From positions 558,001 to 622,000 of the forward strand of contig NZ_RJJD01000001.1 in assembly GCF_003721515.1 (NCBI RefSeq): a stretch of DNA of 64,000 nucleotides. Direction: 5' to 3'. This document shows positions 9,468-17,825 of this stretch, piece by piece. The stretch's first letter is position 1. Each line of letters starts with the position of its first letter. Below the pieces are notes generated by a model. That model made no database searches, was not told the DNA's origin, and saw nothing but the letters and a program-made list of their open reading frames with translations. The DNA comes from Rufibacter latericius (GTDB lineage Bacteria; Bacteroidota; Bacteroidia; Cytophagales; Hymenobacteraceae). The position numbers were made by a program, and so were the translations under genes.

Positions 9468-10211
9468 ATGAAAAAATTTTGTCTCCGCCCGTTTGCCTTG
9501 TTCCTGGGGCCATCTCTTCTGGTGTTAGTTTTGCTGGCCTCCTGCACTCCGCAGGCTGCGGCTCCGCCCCGGCAGGTAAAGGTTCTTGGCTTCGGCAGCC
9601 TCACCTCTTATCCAGACCTGGCCGAGATTACCGTGGAATCCTCTTTTACCAGACCCCGCATGAGAGACGCCGTGCAGGAGATGAAGATCGTAACGGAGGA
9701 GGTACTGGCCTTGTCCAGACAATTCACGTCCCAGCCCGAGGACATCAGAATCAGCAGTGTCTCGGCCAATAAAGAGTACCAATACCTGCAGAATCAGAAT
9801 AAATTCGTGGGCTACAACACCTCGCAGTCCATCACCATCAAGCTCACCAACCTCAAGCAGTTGGAGTCTTTCATGGAAGGCCTCTTGAAAACCCGCATCA
9901 ACCGCATTCAACACATCCGGTACTCCCACACCCAAGCTGATAGTCTTCAGCGCGAGGCTGATTTGCTGGCGCTCAAAGAAGCCTCCAAAACCGCCGACCA
10001 ACTGTGCCGAACGTCACAGGTGACAAAGGGCAAACTGCTGGAAATGGCAAATTACAATTCTAGAGGCAGTTCTATCATTGGCGATGCTGTTATGGCGCAG
10101 GAAACCAGTATGCGGCTTGAGGCCAAAGGCATTGGAAACACTGGACTACGCATGACCCCAGACCTTATTATTTTCAGCAGCACGTGCCACGCCACCTATC
10201 AGATAGATTAA
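9468..10211 (+). CDS. SIMPL-domain (DUF541) lipoprotein
   Basis: About 247 residues. The frame is open from 9432, but the ATG at 9468 gives a proper lipoprotein signal with Cys26 (LLASC). From about residue 35 it follows the SIMPL/DUF541 pattern: 'VKVLGFGSLTSYPDLAEITVESSF', then 'SRQFTSQPEDIRISSVSANKEY', then a second half with 'LKQLESFMEGLLKTRINRIQHIRYSH'. SIMPL proteins are periplasmic or envelope proteins of unclear role; some form large oligomers and are linked to oxidative stress. A degenerate copy of the recurring intergenic palindrome lies downstream at about 10269-10310. Confidence 0.85.
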   Translation: MKKFCLRPFALFLGPSLLVLVLLASCTPQAAAPPRQVKVLGFGSLTSYPDLAEITVESSFTRPRMRDAVQEMKIVTEEVLALSRQFTSQPEDIRISSVSANKEYQYLQNQNKFVGYNTSQSITIKLTNLKQLESFMEGLLKTRINRIQHIRYSHTQADSLQREADLLALKEASKTADQLCRTSQVTKGKLLEMANYNSRGSSIIGDAVMAQETSMRLEAKGIGNTGLRMTPDLIIFSSTCHATYQID

Positions 10212-10336
10212 TCCGTTTGGCTGGTGTTCTGGCTGAGCGGAAGAGGTACGGGAAACCTGTCAAGCTTTGTTTTAGGGCCGTTTTACGGAAACCAACTCCA
10301 AATCTGCTCGGGCAAGATGTTGCCATCCCCTCCCTT

Positions 10337-11023
10337 TTACATGGTGAACGGCGGCTCAGCCTTCGGATTCCAGACCTGGTGGGCCAGTTCGTTCAAGGCC
10401 AAGCGGGCGTGCCGGAATCCTTCGGCTAGTTGATGATAGATTTGGGCCAGTTCTAATTGGGAGGCTAGTTTATGGTGGGCGGCGGTCCGGAAACTGGATC
10501 GGCCTACTTCCTCATAGAAAGAAAAGTCTGGGGCTCCGCGCTGCTGCCGGCGTTCAATCCACGCCCTGAACATGCCCGACAAAAACAGGGCATAGTTCCC
10601 GATGTGCACGCGAATCAAAAAAGCCTCGGCCGCCGACGCAGTGGTCAGGGCCTCCAGCATCTCCACGATGTAGTGGAACTGGTGCGGCAGTTTGTCATGG
10701 GGCGAGTGCATGCTCTGCACGGTGGAGAATCTCCAGAGAAGCGCTCCCAGGTAATCAGCCAGGTCGCGGTCTTCTATCCCTTGCCGACGCAGGGCCGTAC
10801 GGGCCAGCACATAGAAATACAGTTGCTGAGATACCTCCACCTGTCCTTCTCTAGAAAGCAGGGCTTTGGGCAGGGCCTCATGGTCCAGCATCTCGTCACG
10901 GCACTCAGGGTCACTGAGCAGTTCTACCAGGCTAATGCGCTGGCTGTTCTGGCGGGACAACACGCTGGCCACGAAATCAAAATCATTGGCGGTGAATTGG
11001 GCTCGGCAATTGGCTAATACCAT
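10337..11023 (-). CDS. Hypothetical helical protein, 228 aa
   Basis: I do not recognise this family. The protein has no signal peptide or membrane span and looks almost entirely alpha-helical, with many Leu/Ala/Arg/His residues. A central stretch (about 100-150) carries 'HYIVEMLEALTTASAAEAFLIRVHIGNYALFLSGMF', and the C-terminal part has paired amphipathic helices reminiscent of TPR-like packing. It lies alone between the SIMPL gene (convergent) and the cystathionine gamma-synthase gene. A 181-aa open frame on the opposite strand has no family signature and is taken as its shadow. Probably cytoplasmic; function unknown. Confidence 0.7.
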   Translation of the reverse strand: MVLANCRAQFTANDFDFVASVLSRQNSQRISLVELLSDPECRDEMLDHEALPKALLSREGQVEVSQQLYFYVLARTALRRQGIEDRDLADYLGALLWRFSTVQSMHSPHDKLPHQFHYIVEMLEALTTASAAEAFLIRVHIGNYALFLSGMFRAWIERRQQRGAPDFSFYEEVGRSSFRTAAHHKLASQLELAQIYHQLAEGFRHARLALNELAHQVWNPKAEPPFTM

Positions 11024-11240
11024 CGTTCACACTCCTCTCCCTTGGGTAAGTGAAATAAATAGATTGAATTCTGAAAAGCCCAGATGGCTCTCTCTCCTTC
11101 TCTATTTAAAACGGAATTGAATTTTGGAAGGTTATCCACCGTAGACTAGGAATTGTCTACCGAGCTGTTTCAGGGCTCTTTTCAGGAAATCTGTCTTAAA
11201 ACGCAACTTCCAACCACGAATGGTTTTCTCCTCCTAGACT

Positions 11241-11315
11241 TGTAGGGACAATTCCTTGTGGTTGCCCATTACGTTTGCATTCGTATGAGGGCAACCACAA
11301 GGGATTGTCCCTACA
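11241..11315. repeat. Long inverted repeat, 27-bp arms, 21-nt loop
   Basis: Left arm 11241-11267 and right arm 11289-11315 pair at 26 of 27 positions. The arms carry TAGGGACAAT and GGTTGCCC blocks. There is no U run, so it looks less like a terminator and more like a REP/MITE-type palindrome that would form a cruciform or RNA hairpin. Confidence 0.85.
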
Positions 11316-11356
11316 GAATTGGCTATCGTTTCAGGGCTTCTTTTTGGGAAACAGGT

Positions 11357-11401
11357 TAAAAACAGAGAAGCCTGCCCGGCACAAACACCAGACAGGCTTC
11401 T
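11357..11401 (-). terminator. Terminator of the cystathionine gamma-synthase gene
   Basis: Read on the minus strand, a stem of at least 9 bp (11401-11393 with 11374-11366) is followed by a T-rich tract, about 65 nt after the stop codon. Confidence 0.7.
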
Positions 11402-11464
11402 AGTTCTATTTACAGGAACCCAGCAACCTGAATTCTTTCAATCAATCATTCTCTCAATCTCACA

Positions 11465-12604
11465 TTAACCAATGGCCTGCTCCAGATCGGCGATCAAGTC
11501 TTCTACGTCTTCAATGCCCACGCTCAGGCGGATAAGTGAGTCAGACAAGCCACCTTTGAGACGCTCAACCTGCGGGATGCTGGCGTGCGTCATGGTAGCG
11601 GGGTGTCCGCACAGTGATTCCACTCCGCCCAGTGACTCGGCTAGCGCGAAATAATGCAGTTTCTCCAGCACCTGGATGGCGTCTTCCTGGCGGTCGCCCT
11701 TCAGCACGAAGGAAATCATCCCCCCGAAATCACGCATCTGGTCGCGAGCGATCTGGTGATTAGGGTGGTTCTCAAAGCCGGGCCAGAACACTTTCTCCAC
11801 TTTGGGGTGCTGGCGCAGGTACTCGGCTACGGCTTTCCCGTTCTCGCAGTGGCGCTGCATACGGATGTGCAGGGTCTTGATGCCGCGCAGCACCAGGAAG
11901 CAGTCCTGCGGACCAGGCGTGCCGCCGCAAGCATTCTGGAGGAACGCCAGGCGCTCGGCCAGTTCATCGTCCTGAACCACAATGGCACCCATGACCACGT
12001 CTGAGTGACCGGCCATATATTTGGTAAGCGAGTGCATGACAATATCGGCGCCCAGGTCCAACGGCGTTTGCAGGTACGGCGTGGAGAAAGTATTGTCCAC
12101 CACCAGCAGCAGGTTGCGTCTTTTACAAATCTCGGCGGCACCTTTGATGTCAATGATGTTGAGCAGCGGGTTGGTAGGCGTTTCCACCCACACCATCTTG
12201 GTGTTCTCGGACACGTACTGCTCAATGGTACTGATGTCGGCCATGGACACGAACTGGAACTTGATGCCGTACTCCTGGAACACCTTGGTGAAGATGCGGT
12301 AGGTGCCCCCGTACAGGTCATTGGTGGCGATGACCTCATCGCCGGGCTTCAGCATCTTGATGATACAGTCCGTAGCGGCCATACCCGAGGCGAAGCACAG
12401 CCCGTGTTTTCCATTCTCCAGCGCTGCCAGCGAGTTTTGGAGAGCCGTGCGGGTAGGGTTGTGGGTACGGGAATATTCATAACCCTGATGGTCTCCGGGG
12501 GAGCGCTGCACGTAGGTCGAGGTCTGGTAAATAGGCGTCATGATGGCGCCGGTGGTAGGATCTGGCGATACGCCAGCGTGTATGGTCTTGGTTCCGAATT
12601 TCAT
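11465..12604 (-). CDS. metB: Cystathionine gamma-synthase/lyase-type PLP enzyme
   Basis: A 379-residue cytoplasmic protein of the Cys/Met-metabolism PLP family, at the usual full length. The PLP lysine is K195 in 'HSLTKYMAGHSD', the family signature. 'YEYSRTHNPTR' near residue 42 and 'CFASGMAATDCI' near 70 (phosphate binding) are also present, and 'VVDNTFSTPYLQTPLDLGAD' supplies the aspartate that contacts the pyridine ring. The family includes gamma-synthase (O-acyl-homoserine plus cysteine to cystathionine), gamma-lyase and methionine gamma-lyase. These are hard to separate by eye, so metB is the best but not the only reading. It is monocistronic, divergent from the VTT gene. Confidence 0.88.
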   Translation of the reverse strand: MKFGTKTIHAGVSPDPTTGAIMTPIYQTSTYVQRSPGDHQGYEYSRTHNPTRTALQNSLAALENGKHGLCFASGMAATDCIIKMLKPGDEVIATNDLYGGTYRIFTKVFQEYGIKFQFVSMADISTIEQYVSENTKMVWVETPTNPLLNIIDIKGAAEICKRRNLLLVVDNTFSTPYLQTPLDLGADIVMHSLTKYMAGHSDVVMGAIVVQDDELAERLAFLQNACGGTPGPQDCFLVLRGIKTLHIRMQRHCENGKAVAEYLRQHPKVEKVFWPGFENHPNHQIARDQMRDFGGMISFVLKGDRQEDAIQVLEKLHYFALAESLGGVESLCGHPATMTHASIPQVERLKGGLSDSLIRLSVGIEDVEDLIADLEQAIG

Positions 12605-12731
12605 AGAGTCTTATACGGTAGTATCGGCGCAAGTTAGAGAAAATGCCTTCAAGTTTCCAAGCCAGGCCCTTGGACAGCCCTCGGCACGTTTTCCCCGTAC
12701 TTTCCTAAAAATCCCCGATATTCGGACGCTT

Positions 12732-13427
12732 ATGTGGAAGAAACTCCTGAAACAAAATACCGGTACGCTTCTTTATTCTCTTTTGCTGGTGGTGATTCCT
12801 GTGGTGGCTAGTTCAGGCTTAGCTCTTTGGCTTTACCACAACCAGGACCTGCTGGAGTCCCTCACCCCGTTGCAACTGATTCTCTACTTTTTGGTGGTTT
12901 CCCTCACCATGGCCTTTGCCATCACTCCTACTACCTTCGTGGCCCTTGCCACGGGTTTTCTTTTTGGTTGGGCCGCCTTCCCGGGAGTGGTTATTTCCTA
13001 TGGAGTGGCCGCTTTGATTGGCTACGGCGTAGCCCGACTCATTGATCACGGAAAGATGACCGCCTTTCTGCACCAATCCCCCAAAGCTGAAGGAGTGATG
13101 GACGAATTGCGGGAGCACAGCTGGAGTTTGATTATTTTGACCCGTATCTCTCCTGTCCTGCCTTTTGCCTTCATGACCTTCGTGCTTTCTCTGGTGCAGG
13201 TACCCCGTGGTCGTTTCCTGTTGGCCAGCATGGCGGGCATGTTACCCCGTACACTCTTTTTCTTCTGGGTTGGCACTCAGGCACAGGACCTGCTTACCCT
13301 CTTAAAAGACCCTAATGCGGGCACCATGGGCAAACTTCTACTGGGCGGCTTGGTCTTGATTTCCTTAGGTGGGCTGTATTTCTTGCTGAACCGTGCAATT
13401 AAAAAGGCCTTAAACAGAAGCAGATAG
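12732..13427 (+). CDS. VTT-domain (TVP38/TMEM64, DedA-like) membrane protein
   Basis: About 231 residues. The frame is open from 12540, but that would overlap the divergent metB gene; the ATG at 12732 starts a compact membrane protein. It has about five hydrophobic segments (around 15-35, 55-75, 80-105, 155-180 and 200-220) and a re-entrant loop carrying 'LTRISPVLPFAFMTFVLSL', which matches the R..P..PF pattern of the VTT/SNARE-associated family. Members act as lipid scramblases or flippases, or in undecaprenyl-phosphate recycling. The exact substrate is not deducible. It ends in a basic tail and is followed by the tRNA promoter. Confidence 0.85.
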   Translation: MWKKLLKQNTGTLLYSLLLVVIPVVASSGLALWLYHNQDLLESLTPLQLILYFLVVSLTMAFAITPTTFVALATGFLFGWAAFPGVVISYGVAALIGYGVARLIDHGKMTAFLHQSPKAEGVMDELREHSWSLIILTRISPVLPFAFMTFVLSLVQVPRGRFLLASMAGMLPRTLFFFWVGTQAQDLLTLLKDPNAGTMGKLLLGGLVLISLGGLYFLLNRAIKKALNRSR

Positions 13428-13457
13428 CAACTTTTTAAAGTTTTTTCAGCCAAGGAC

Positions 13458-13488
13458 TTGCGCAGCACCGTAAAAGCTTCTACATTTG
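13458..13488 (+). promoter_or_regulatory. Bacteroidota-type promoter of tRNA-Arg
   Basis: A TTG at 13458-13460, a 20-nt spacer and TACATTTG at 13481-13488 match the known Bacteroidota sigma-A consensus (-33 TTTG, -7 TAnnTTTG). Transcription would begin a few bases before the mature tRNA. Confidence 0.75.
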
Positions 13489-13503
13489 CATCACTAAATA
13501 ACT

Positions 13504-13577
13504 GGTCACGTAGCTCAACTGGATAGAGCATCTGACTACGAATCAGAAGGTTTGGGGTTCGACTCCCTACGCGACCA
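13504..13577 (+). tRNA. tRNA-Arg (ACG)
   Basis: A 74-nt cloverleaf. The D-arm has GCTC/GAGC; the anticodon stem TCTGA/TCAGA encloses loop CTACGAA with anticodon ACG at 13538-13540 (A34 becomes inosine by TadA in bacteria); the T-arm has the TTCGACT loop. The acceptor pairs GGTCACG with CGCGACC, with one A-C mismatch at the fifth pair. The discriminator is A and CCA is not encoded. A Bacteroidota promoter precedes it and a terminator follows at 13589. Confidence 0.95.
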
Positions 13578-13588
13578 CCCTGTTATTT

Positions 13589-13630
13589 AAAACAGCCTGT
13601 AAGACAACATCTTACAGGCTGTTTTCTTTT
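13589..13630 (+). terminator. Terminator after tRNA-Arg
   Basis: A perfect 15-bp stem (13589-13603 with 13611-13625), 7-nt loop, then a T-rich run. Confidence 0.9.
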
Positions 13631-14350
13631 TCTACGTACACTTATTCGTACAACTTTTGATTCCCTGCTGCACTTCATTCCTTAGAGAGCCATGTCTTAG
13701 GGTGCGTAATTTTCTGCGCACTTTCATCTTTAAGCAGCATAGGGCTTTGCCCCGGTAACTAGTTTTTTTTGAGTGGGGTTATAGTTCTATGATTGAACGC
13801 TTTGGGTGTGACCGGGTGGGTCTGTTTGGGCCAGGCTATACCATTTCAGACAATGATAGGTATGAATCTGGCAGAAATGGCCTGCCTCAGACTTTCACTT
13901 CTGGCGCAATCTGCACTTTAATCTACCTCACATCGGGGTGTCATGGCACTGGTCAACCCTCCGCCAAAAATTTTCTCCTTCAGGGAAAGCGGTAGATCCT
14001 GGTAGGATGGCAACCGCCCTACTCGGTAACCTAGGCCAAGGATACCATCCTCTTATGTGGTAAGCTTTTACGACTAGTTTATTTACCTTTTATTCTTTTA
14101 GATATTTTCAAATAAATTGTAAATTATAAAAAGCATAAATTAAGAGCAGCCGCCGGCTATTCTTTCGGGTAAAAGGCCATATAGCTGCCGCTCCTCCCTT
14201 CCCGTTGACTGACATATCGGTAGATACCCTGTAATTTCAGATTTACCCTTTATGTTTCCGTTGGCCCTTCAAGAAAGCCATTCGTCTCCCTCACGACATT
14301 GGTTTGTGCCCTGCCTTTCACCTCAAACGAAGCATTTCAAAGGCACTTTT
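13631..14350. other. Gene-poor spacer upstream of the kelch gene
   Basis: About 720 nt with no convincing gene. A 68-codon frame at 13789-13995 has no recognisable protein pattern. The stretch contains direct repeat R1 (13799-13827, related sequence from about 13771) and an AT-rich tract (about 14070-14140) that probably holds the kelch gene promoter. Confidence 0.6.
13799..13827 (+). repeat. 29-nt direct repeat, left copy (R1)
   Basis: Matches 15862-15890 at 27 of 29 positions in the same orientation. The two copies bracket the kelch/PKD lipoprotein gene, about 2.06 kb apart. Confidence 0.85.
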
Positions 14351-15796
14351 ATGAAATCAACCCTGAAACTATCAATTGTTGCCCTGCTGTTGGCGATCCT
14401 GCCCTTCGCCTCCTGCACAGAGGATGACGAAGGTACCGGACCGGACACGACCCTTAAAGCAGACGCCGGACCGGACCAGACCATCACGCCGCCGCCGAAC
14501 AGTGTTGGCCTAAACGGCAGCAACTCCACCAGCCTCGACTCGTATATCGTCGGCTATGAATGGACCAAGGCTTACGGTCCCGACACCTTCCGGATAGCAG
14601 ACGGGAAATCTGCCTCGGTCTTTGTGGACAGACTTGTCCCGGGCACCTACGGATTTGCCCTTACCGTGCGGGACGCGGCGGGCAGAGTGGATAGCGACAC
14701 CGTGCAGGTGACTGTGAACCCAGGGTTCATAGATGTCGAATGCGATAGCACCGGCCGCCCTCTGGTCAACGCCCGGCTAGTACCCATAGGGACCCTCTCT
14801 GAGGCCAGAGCCATGATGGCGGGAGTAGCGGTCGGCACTAAGGTCCTGTTCGCCGGCGCGGCATGGTCGAATGCAAGCGCCAACGGCCAAGGCTCCTCCC
14901 GGGTGGATATCTTTGACGCGGCCACCGGCCGATGGTCGACGGCCCGTCTGAGCCAAGCTCGCTCCGCCATCGCCACCGTGGCCGCTGGGGACAAGGTGTT
15001 CTTCGCCGGAGGCAGGTTGCACGGTGGAGGCACCGGCGACTCTGACGTTAATTTCTCCACGGTGGATATCTACGATGCGGCCACAGGTTCCTGGTCGGTG
15101 GCCTCGCTGAGCGAGCCGCGGGCGTACGTCGCCGCGGCAGCCCTGGGCGACAAGGTATTTTTCGCGGGCGGAGAGAGAGGCGGGGATTTCCTTCCATCTG
15201 CTAGGGTAGACATCTACGACCTGTCCACCGGCCAGTGGTCCGCCGTCTCCCTGAGCGAACCCCGGAGGCTTGTCACCGCCGTGGCGGCAGGAGAGAAGGT
15301 GTTTTTTGCGGGTGGGCACAAGGATGACATTTGGGAGCCAACCCTCTCTAACAGGGTGGATGTGTACGACGGTGCCACGGGCACCTGGTCTACGACCTCC
15401 CTGAACTATACCTTGGGGCACTTGGCCGGCCTTGCCGTGGGGGATGATGTCTACTGGCTGGCGGGTTGCGCAATGGAGAGGGTAAACGCGAATACGGGGG
15501 AAACTTCCTTTGGGCGATTGTTCCAGCCTACTCTCTCAGTGATTTGGTTCATGAATAACCATGCCGTGGTGAAAGACAACAAGCTGCTCTTCTTCCGGGA
15601 TGCAGGGGAGGATGCCCACCGGTTCGATATATACGACCTGGGGACCCGGACCTGGTCTATCGGGATGCTGCCCCAGGATGCGATCCAATATAAAACAATC
15701 GTCGCCGCTGGCAATGAAGTTTACCTGGCGGGGGGCGCTACCCTGGGGGACAATCTACTCTCTCTTTCAAACCAGGTCTGGAGGCTGGAGTTCTGA
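14351..15796 (+). CDS. PKD plus kelch-repeat lipoprotein
   Basis: About 481 residues. The frame opens at 14252, but the ATG at 14351 gives a good lipoprotein signal with Cys22 (FASC). Residues about 35-130 are a PKD/Ig-like domain ('ADAGPDQTITPP', 'GYEWTKAYGPD', 'LTVRDAAGRVDSDTVQVTV'). From about 155 there are five to six kelch-like beta-propeller repeats with the recurring unit 'VDIYDxxTGxWS' and 'KVFFAGG', so a propeller on the cell surface is likely. No catalytic residue is evident; a binding or adhesion role is possible. The gene looks GC-richer by eye than its flanks and is bracketed by 29-nt direct repeats, which suggests it arrived as a unit. Confidence 0.85.
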   Translation: MKSTLKLSIVALLLAILPFASCTEDDEGTGPDTTLKADAGPDQTITPPPNSVGLNGSNSTSLDSYIVGYEWTKAYGPDTFRIADGKSASVFVDRLVPGTYGFALTVRDAAGRVDSDTVQVTVNPGFIDVECDSTGRPLVNARLVPIGTLSEARAMMAGVAVGTKVLFAGAAWSNASANGQGSSRVDIFDAATGRWSTARLSQARSAIATVAAGDKVFFAGGRLHGGGTGDSDVNFSTVDIYDAATGSWSVASLSEPRAYVAAAALGDKVFFAGGERGGDFLPSARVDIYDLSTGQWSAVSLSEPRRLVTAVAAGEKVFFAGGHKDDIWEPTLSNRVDVYDGATGTWSTTSLNYTLGHLAGLAVGDDVYWLAGCAMERVNANTGETSFGRLFQPTLSVIWFMNNHAVVKDNKLLFFRDAGEDAHRFDIYDLGTRTWSIGMLPQDAIQYKTIVAAGNEVYLAGGATLGDNLLSLSNQVWRLEF

Positions 15797-15861
15797 GGCA
15801 GGTGCATCGTGGGCCGTGACTTATGAGTTCAGACAGGGAGGGGTGTGCCCTCAATCGACAT

Positions 15862-15890
15862 GCTTTGGGTCTGAGCGGGTGGGTCTGTTT
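15862..15890 (+). repeat. 29-nt direct repeat, right copy (R2)
   Basis: Partner of the copy at 13799-13827 (two mismatches). It lies 66 nt after the kelch stop codon and 31 nt before a 52-bp palindrome. Confidence 0.85.
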
Positions 15891-15920
15891 TGGCAGTGGT
15901 ACTTCTTTGCGAATCTATAT

Positions 15921-15972
15921 AATTCAAAAACTGCATACACCCCTTTAAAGGGGTATATGCAGTTTTTGAATT
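15921..15972. repeat. Near-perfect 52-bp palindrome
   Basis: The sequence pairs with itself at 25 of 26 positions about the centre 15946/15947 and has no real loop. Between convergent genes it could act as a bidirectional terminator, but its length and symmetry also fit a mobile-element end or recombination site. Confidence 0.85.
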
Positions 15973-16249
15973 GATAAAGGTGAGCGCCCCCGCTGGAGTA
16001 AGCTCCAGACCCATTAGCTCATCGGAAGCACTTCGTGGCCTTTTTGTCCTTTTATGAAGTACTTCACTGCTGGTATTTGTTAGAATTGAAGCGAAAATAA
16101 GAATGGCAAACTGCACAGGCTAGCTATAAAGAAGGTACTTAAAGCAAGGGTAATTTTTGAAGTGAAAATACATTGCGCAGAAGACTACCAGCATCATCAT
16201 CCTGAACTCTGAAACATCGCACCTAGGGAACTTCCCTTTACCAACACAT

Positions 16250-17359
16250 TTATTTCAGCATCCACCATTCTGCTGTCTTTGTTTCTCCCGGTATTACTTT
16301 CTGCCCCATTATGGGCGTTACTATTTCTATGTTGTTCTTTGAGGCCAGATCAGCCACCATATTGATAGATTCATCCCAGGGATGTAAGGCTAAATCAAAG
16401 GTGGAGAAATGGATTGGGAACAAGATTCTGGCATTTACATCCTGGCAAGCTTTGATAACCTGCTCAGGGAAAAGGTGGGTGTTTGGCCATCCATTGTTCC
16501 AAGCATCTATCTCCATAAAAGCCAGGTCAAAGGGGCCGTATTTGCTGCCAATCTCCTTGAAATGCTCCCCATAGCCCGTATCACCGCTCCAGTACACGTT
16601 CTTCTCTTTCCCCTTGATTACATAGGAAGCCCATAGAGTCTTGTTTCTGTCATTGTAACTTCTTCCTGAGTAATGCACCGTAGGGCAGGCTGTTATTTTC
16701 AGTGATCCGTGGGTCACAGATTGGTACCAACCAAGTTCAGTGATTTTGTTTTTCGGAACTCCCCAGCCCTGTAACCTGCCCCCCACAGCCAGCGGTGCGA
16801 TGAACTGGATGTCCTTATCGGCCAAATACTTTATGGTTTCTGCTTCCAGGTGATCATAGTGGTCATGGGTGATGATGACGGCATCAATGTTAGGGAGTTC
16901 TTCCCGAAGCAATGGAGACACACTCATCCTTTTGGCAATCATAGGTAAGGGGCCCGCGTTCCCAAACACCGGATCAATCAGAACACGGTGCCCGTCAAGC
17001 TCAATGATAGCTGTGGAATGCCCTAACCAATAGGCCGCATAAGACGAAGGTACTTCCGGAAAACCATTTTTCGTAAGCATACGTTTCGGCAGCTCAGACT
17101 TTGGGGCATTGGGAGAGGTTTTGAAAAATCTTGCAAAACCAGAGTTTCCCCCAGTTACCTTTTCGGCGTAATAGACTATCTCTTTGGGGCTAACGAATTC
17201 ATCTTTCCTAGGTGAATAATAGGGGATTTTGGAATATTCACTTTTGCGCTCATCTTGGGAGTCTACTTTGCCAAGCTGGTTATTTACATAACAACCAGTT
17301 ACGCCTAAAGCAAGGACCAGTGCCATGGCAAAAAAACTTAAAATGTATTTTCTTTTCAT
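16250..17359 (-). CDS. MBL-fold metal-dependent hydrolase lipoprotein (NAPE-PLD/UlaG-like)
   Basis: A 369-residue protein with a lipoprotein signal (Cys23 in 'GVTGC'). The metallo-beta-lactamase core begins near residue 105 ('YWLGHSTAIIELDGHRVLIDPVF'); the metal-binding motif is H165-D-H167-Y-D169-H170. Further ligands fit 'CPTVHYSGRSY', 'YWSGDTGY' and 'ILFPIHFSTFDLALHPWDE'. That last histidine-rich block and the beta-sheet order resemble NAPE-phospholipase D/RomA-type proteins. The exact substrate (phosphodiester or lactone) cannot be read from sequence. It is transcribed away from the broken hydrolase gene, which lies about 470 nt upstream. Confidence 0.88.
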   Translation of the reverse strand: MKRKYILSFFAMALVLALGVTGCYVNNQLGKVDSQDERKSEYSKIPYYSPRKDEFVSPKEIVYYAEKVTGGNSGFARFFKTSPNAPKSELPKRMLTKNGFPEVPSSYAAYWLGHSTAIIELDGHRVLIDPVFGNAGPLPMIAKRMSVSPLLREELPNIDAVIITHDHYDHLEAETIKYLADKDIQFIAPLAVGGRLQGWGVPKNKITELGWYQSVTHGSLKITACPTVHYSGRSYNDRNKTLWASYVIKGKEKNVYWSGDTGYGEHFKEIGSKYGPFDLAFMEIDAWNNGWPNTHLFPEQVIKACQDVNARILFPIHFSTFDLALHPWDESINMVADLASKNNIEIVTPIMGQKVIPGETKTAEWWMLK

Positions 17360-17825
17360 TAAGAGGTTCTTATGCTGTCTGTGCTAGTGGGAAGAAGGAG
17401 TCTCCCAAATTGTTTGAACGGCTTTCTGGGTGGAAGCATTGCAATAAGGTTGTAAACTTAAAGATTCACATGGTATTTCAGCCATACTACACTATTTTCC
17501 TACAGTTTTACCTCCGTTAACTGCAGATTTGTAGAGGGCTTCTTTGCAGCTATTCGCTTACTTGGAAGTGATCGGCCACGTTATTAGGGGAGAGTATTTT
17601 CCAGGTTTCTACAGCTCTTCTTCAATACAAAAGAGCCAAGTTTATTGTAAAACAGCTCCTTTTGTCGCTCTTAGAGATATAAAAGGGCACTAGACTTCAA
17701 CTAATCTATTCCAGGTAGGTAAGGTTCACCCAGCCGATAATTTAAGCCGGATGAACACAGTTTTTTTCCCAAAACCATAAGTTTATTGGTTGTTTTTGGC
17801 AATAGCATGCAGGAACCAGCTACTT
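17360..17825. other. Gene-free spacer
   Basis: About 466 nt with no convincing gene. It should hold the promoter of the MBL-fold gene near 17360-17480. A weak inverted repeat (GTTCA...TGAAC) at about 17727-17757 may terminate the broken hydrolase gene. Confidence 0.5.

Larger units (their letters stand above)
11024..11464. other. Gene-free spacer rich in inverted repeats
   Basis: This 441-nt gap holds no credible gene. It contains two degenerate copies of the recurring GTTT-GGGC palindrome (about 11164-11201 and 11327-11365), a strong 27-bp-arm inverted repeat (11241-11315) and the terminator of the downstream minus-strand gene (about 11357-11401). Confidence 0.8.
15797..16249. other. Spacer with repeat R2 and a 52-bp palindrome
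   Basis: This 453-nt gap separates the kelch gene from the convergent MBL-fold gene. It holds repeat R2 (15862-15890) and a near-perfect palindrome (15921-15972). I see no gene in it. Confidence 0.75.

Noticed and set aside
10472-11017. 181-codon plus-strand frame
   Set aside because: Mirror of the 228-aa minus-strand protein, whose composition looks real; the mirrored frame has no signature.
11241-11315. Terminator reading of the 27-bp-arm palindrome
   Set aside because: No U run on either strand, and a separate terminator for the minus-strand gene lies at 11357-11401.
13504-13577. tRNA pseudogene because of the A-C mismatch in the acceptor stem
   Set aside because: All other arms are intact and a proper promoter and terminator flank it, so it is treated as functional.
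13789-13995. 68-codon plus-strand frame between the tRNA and the kelch gene
   Set aside because: No family pattern; its start overlaps repeat R1, and it shows no coding-like composition.
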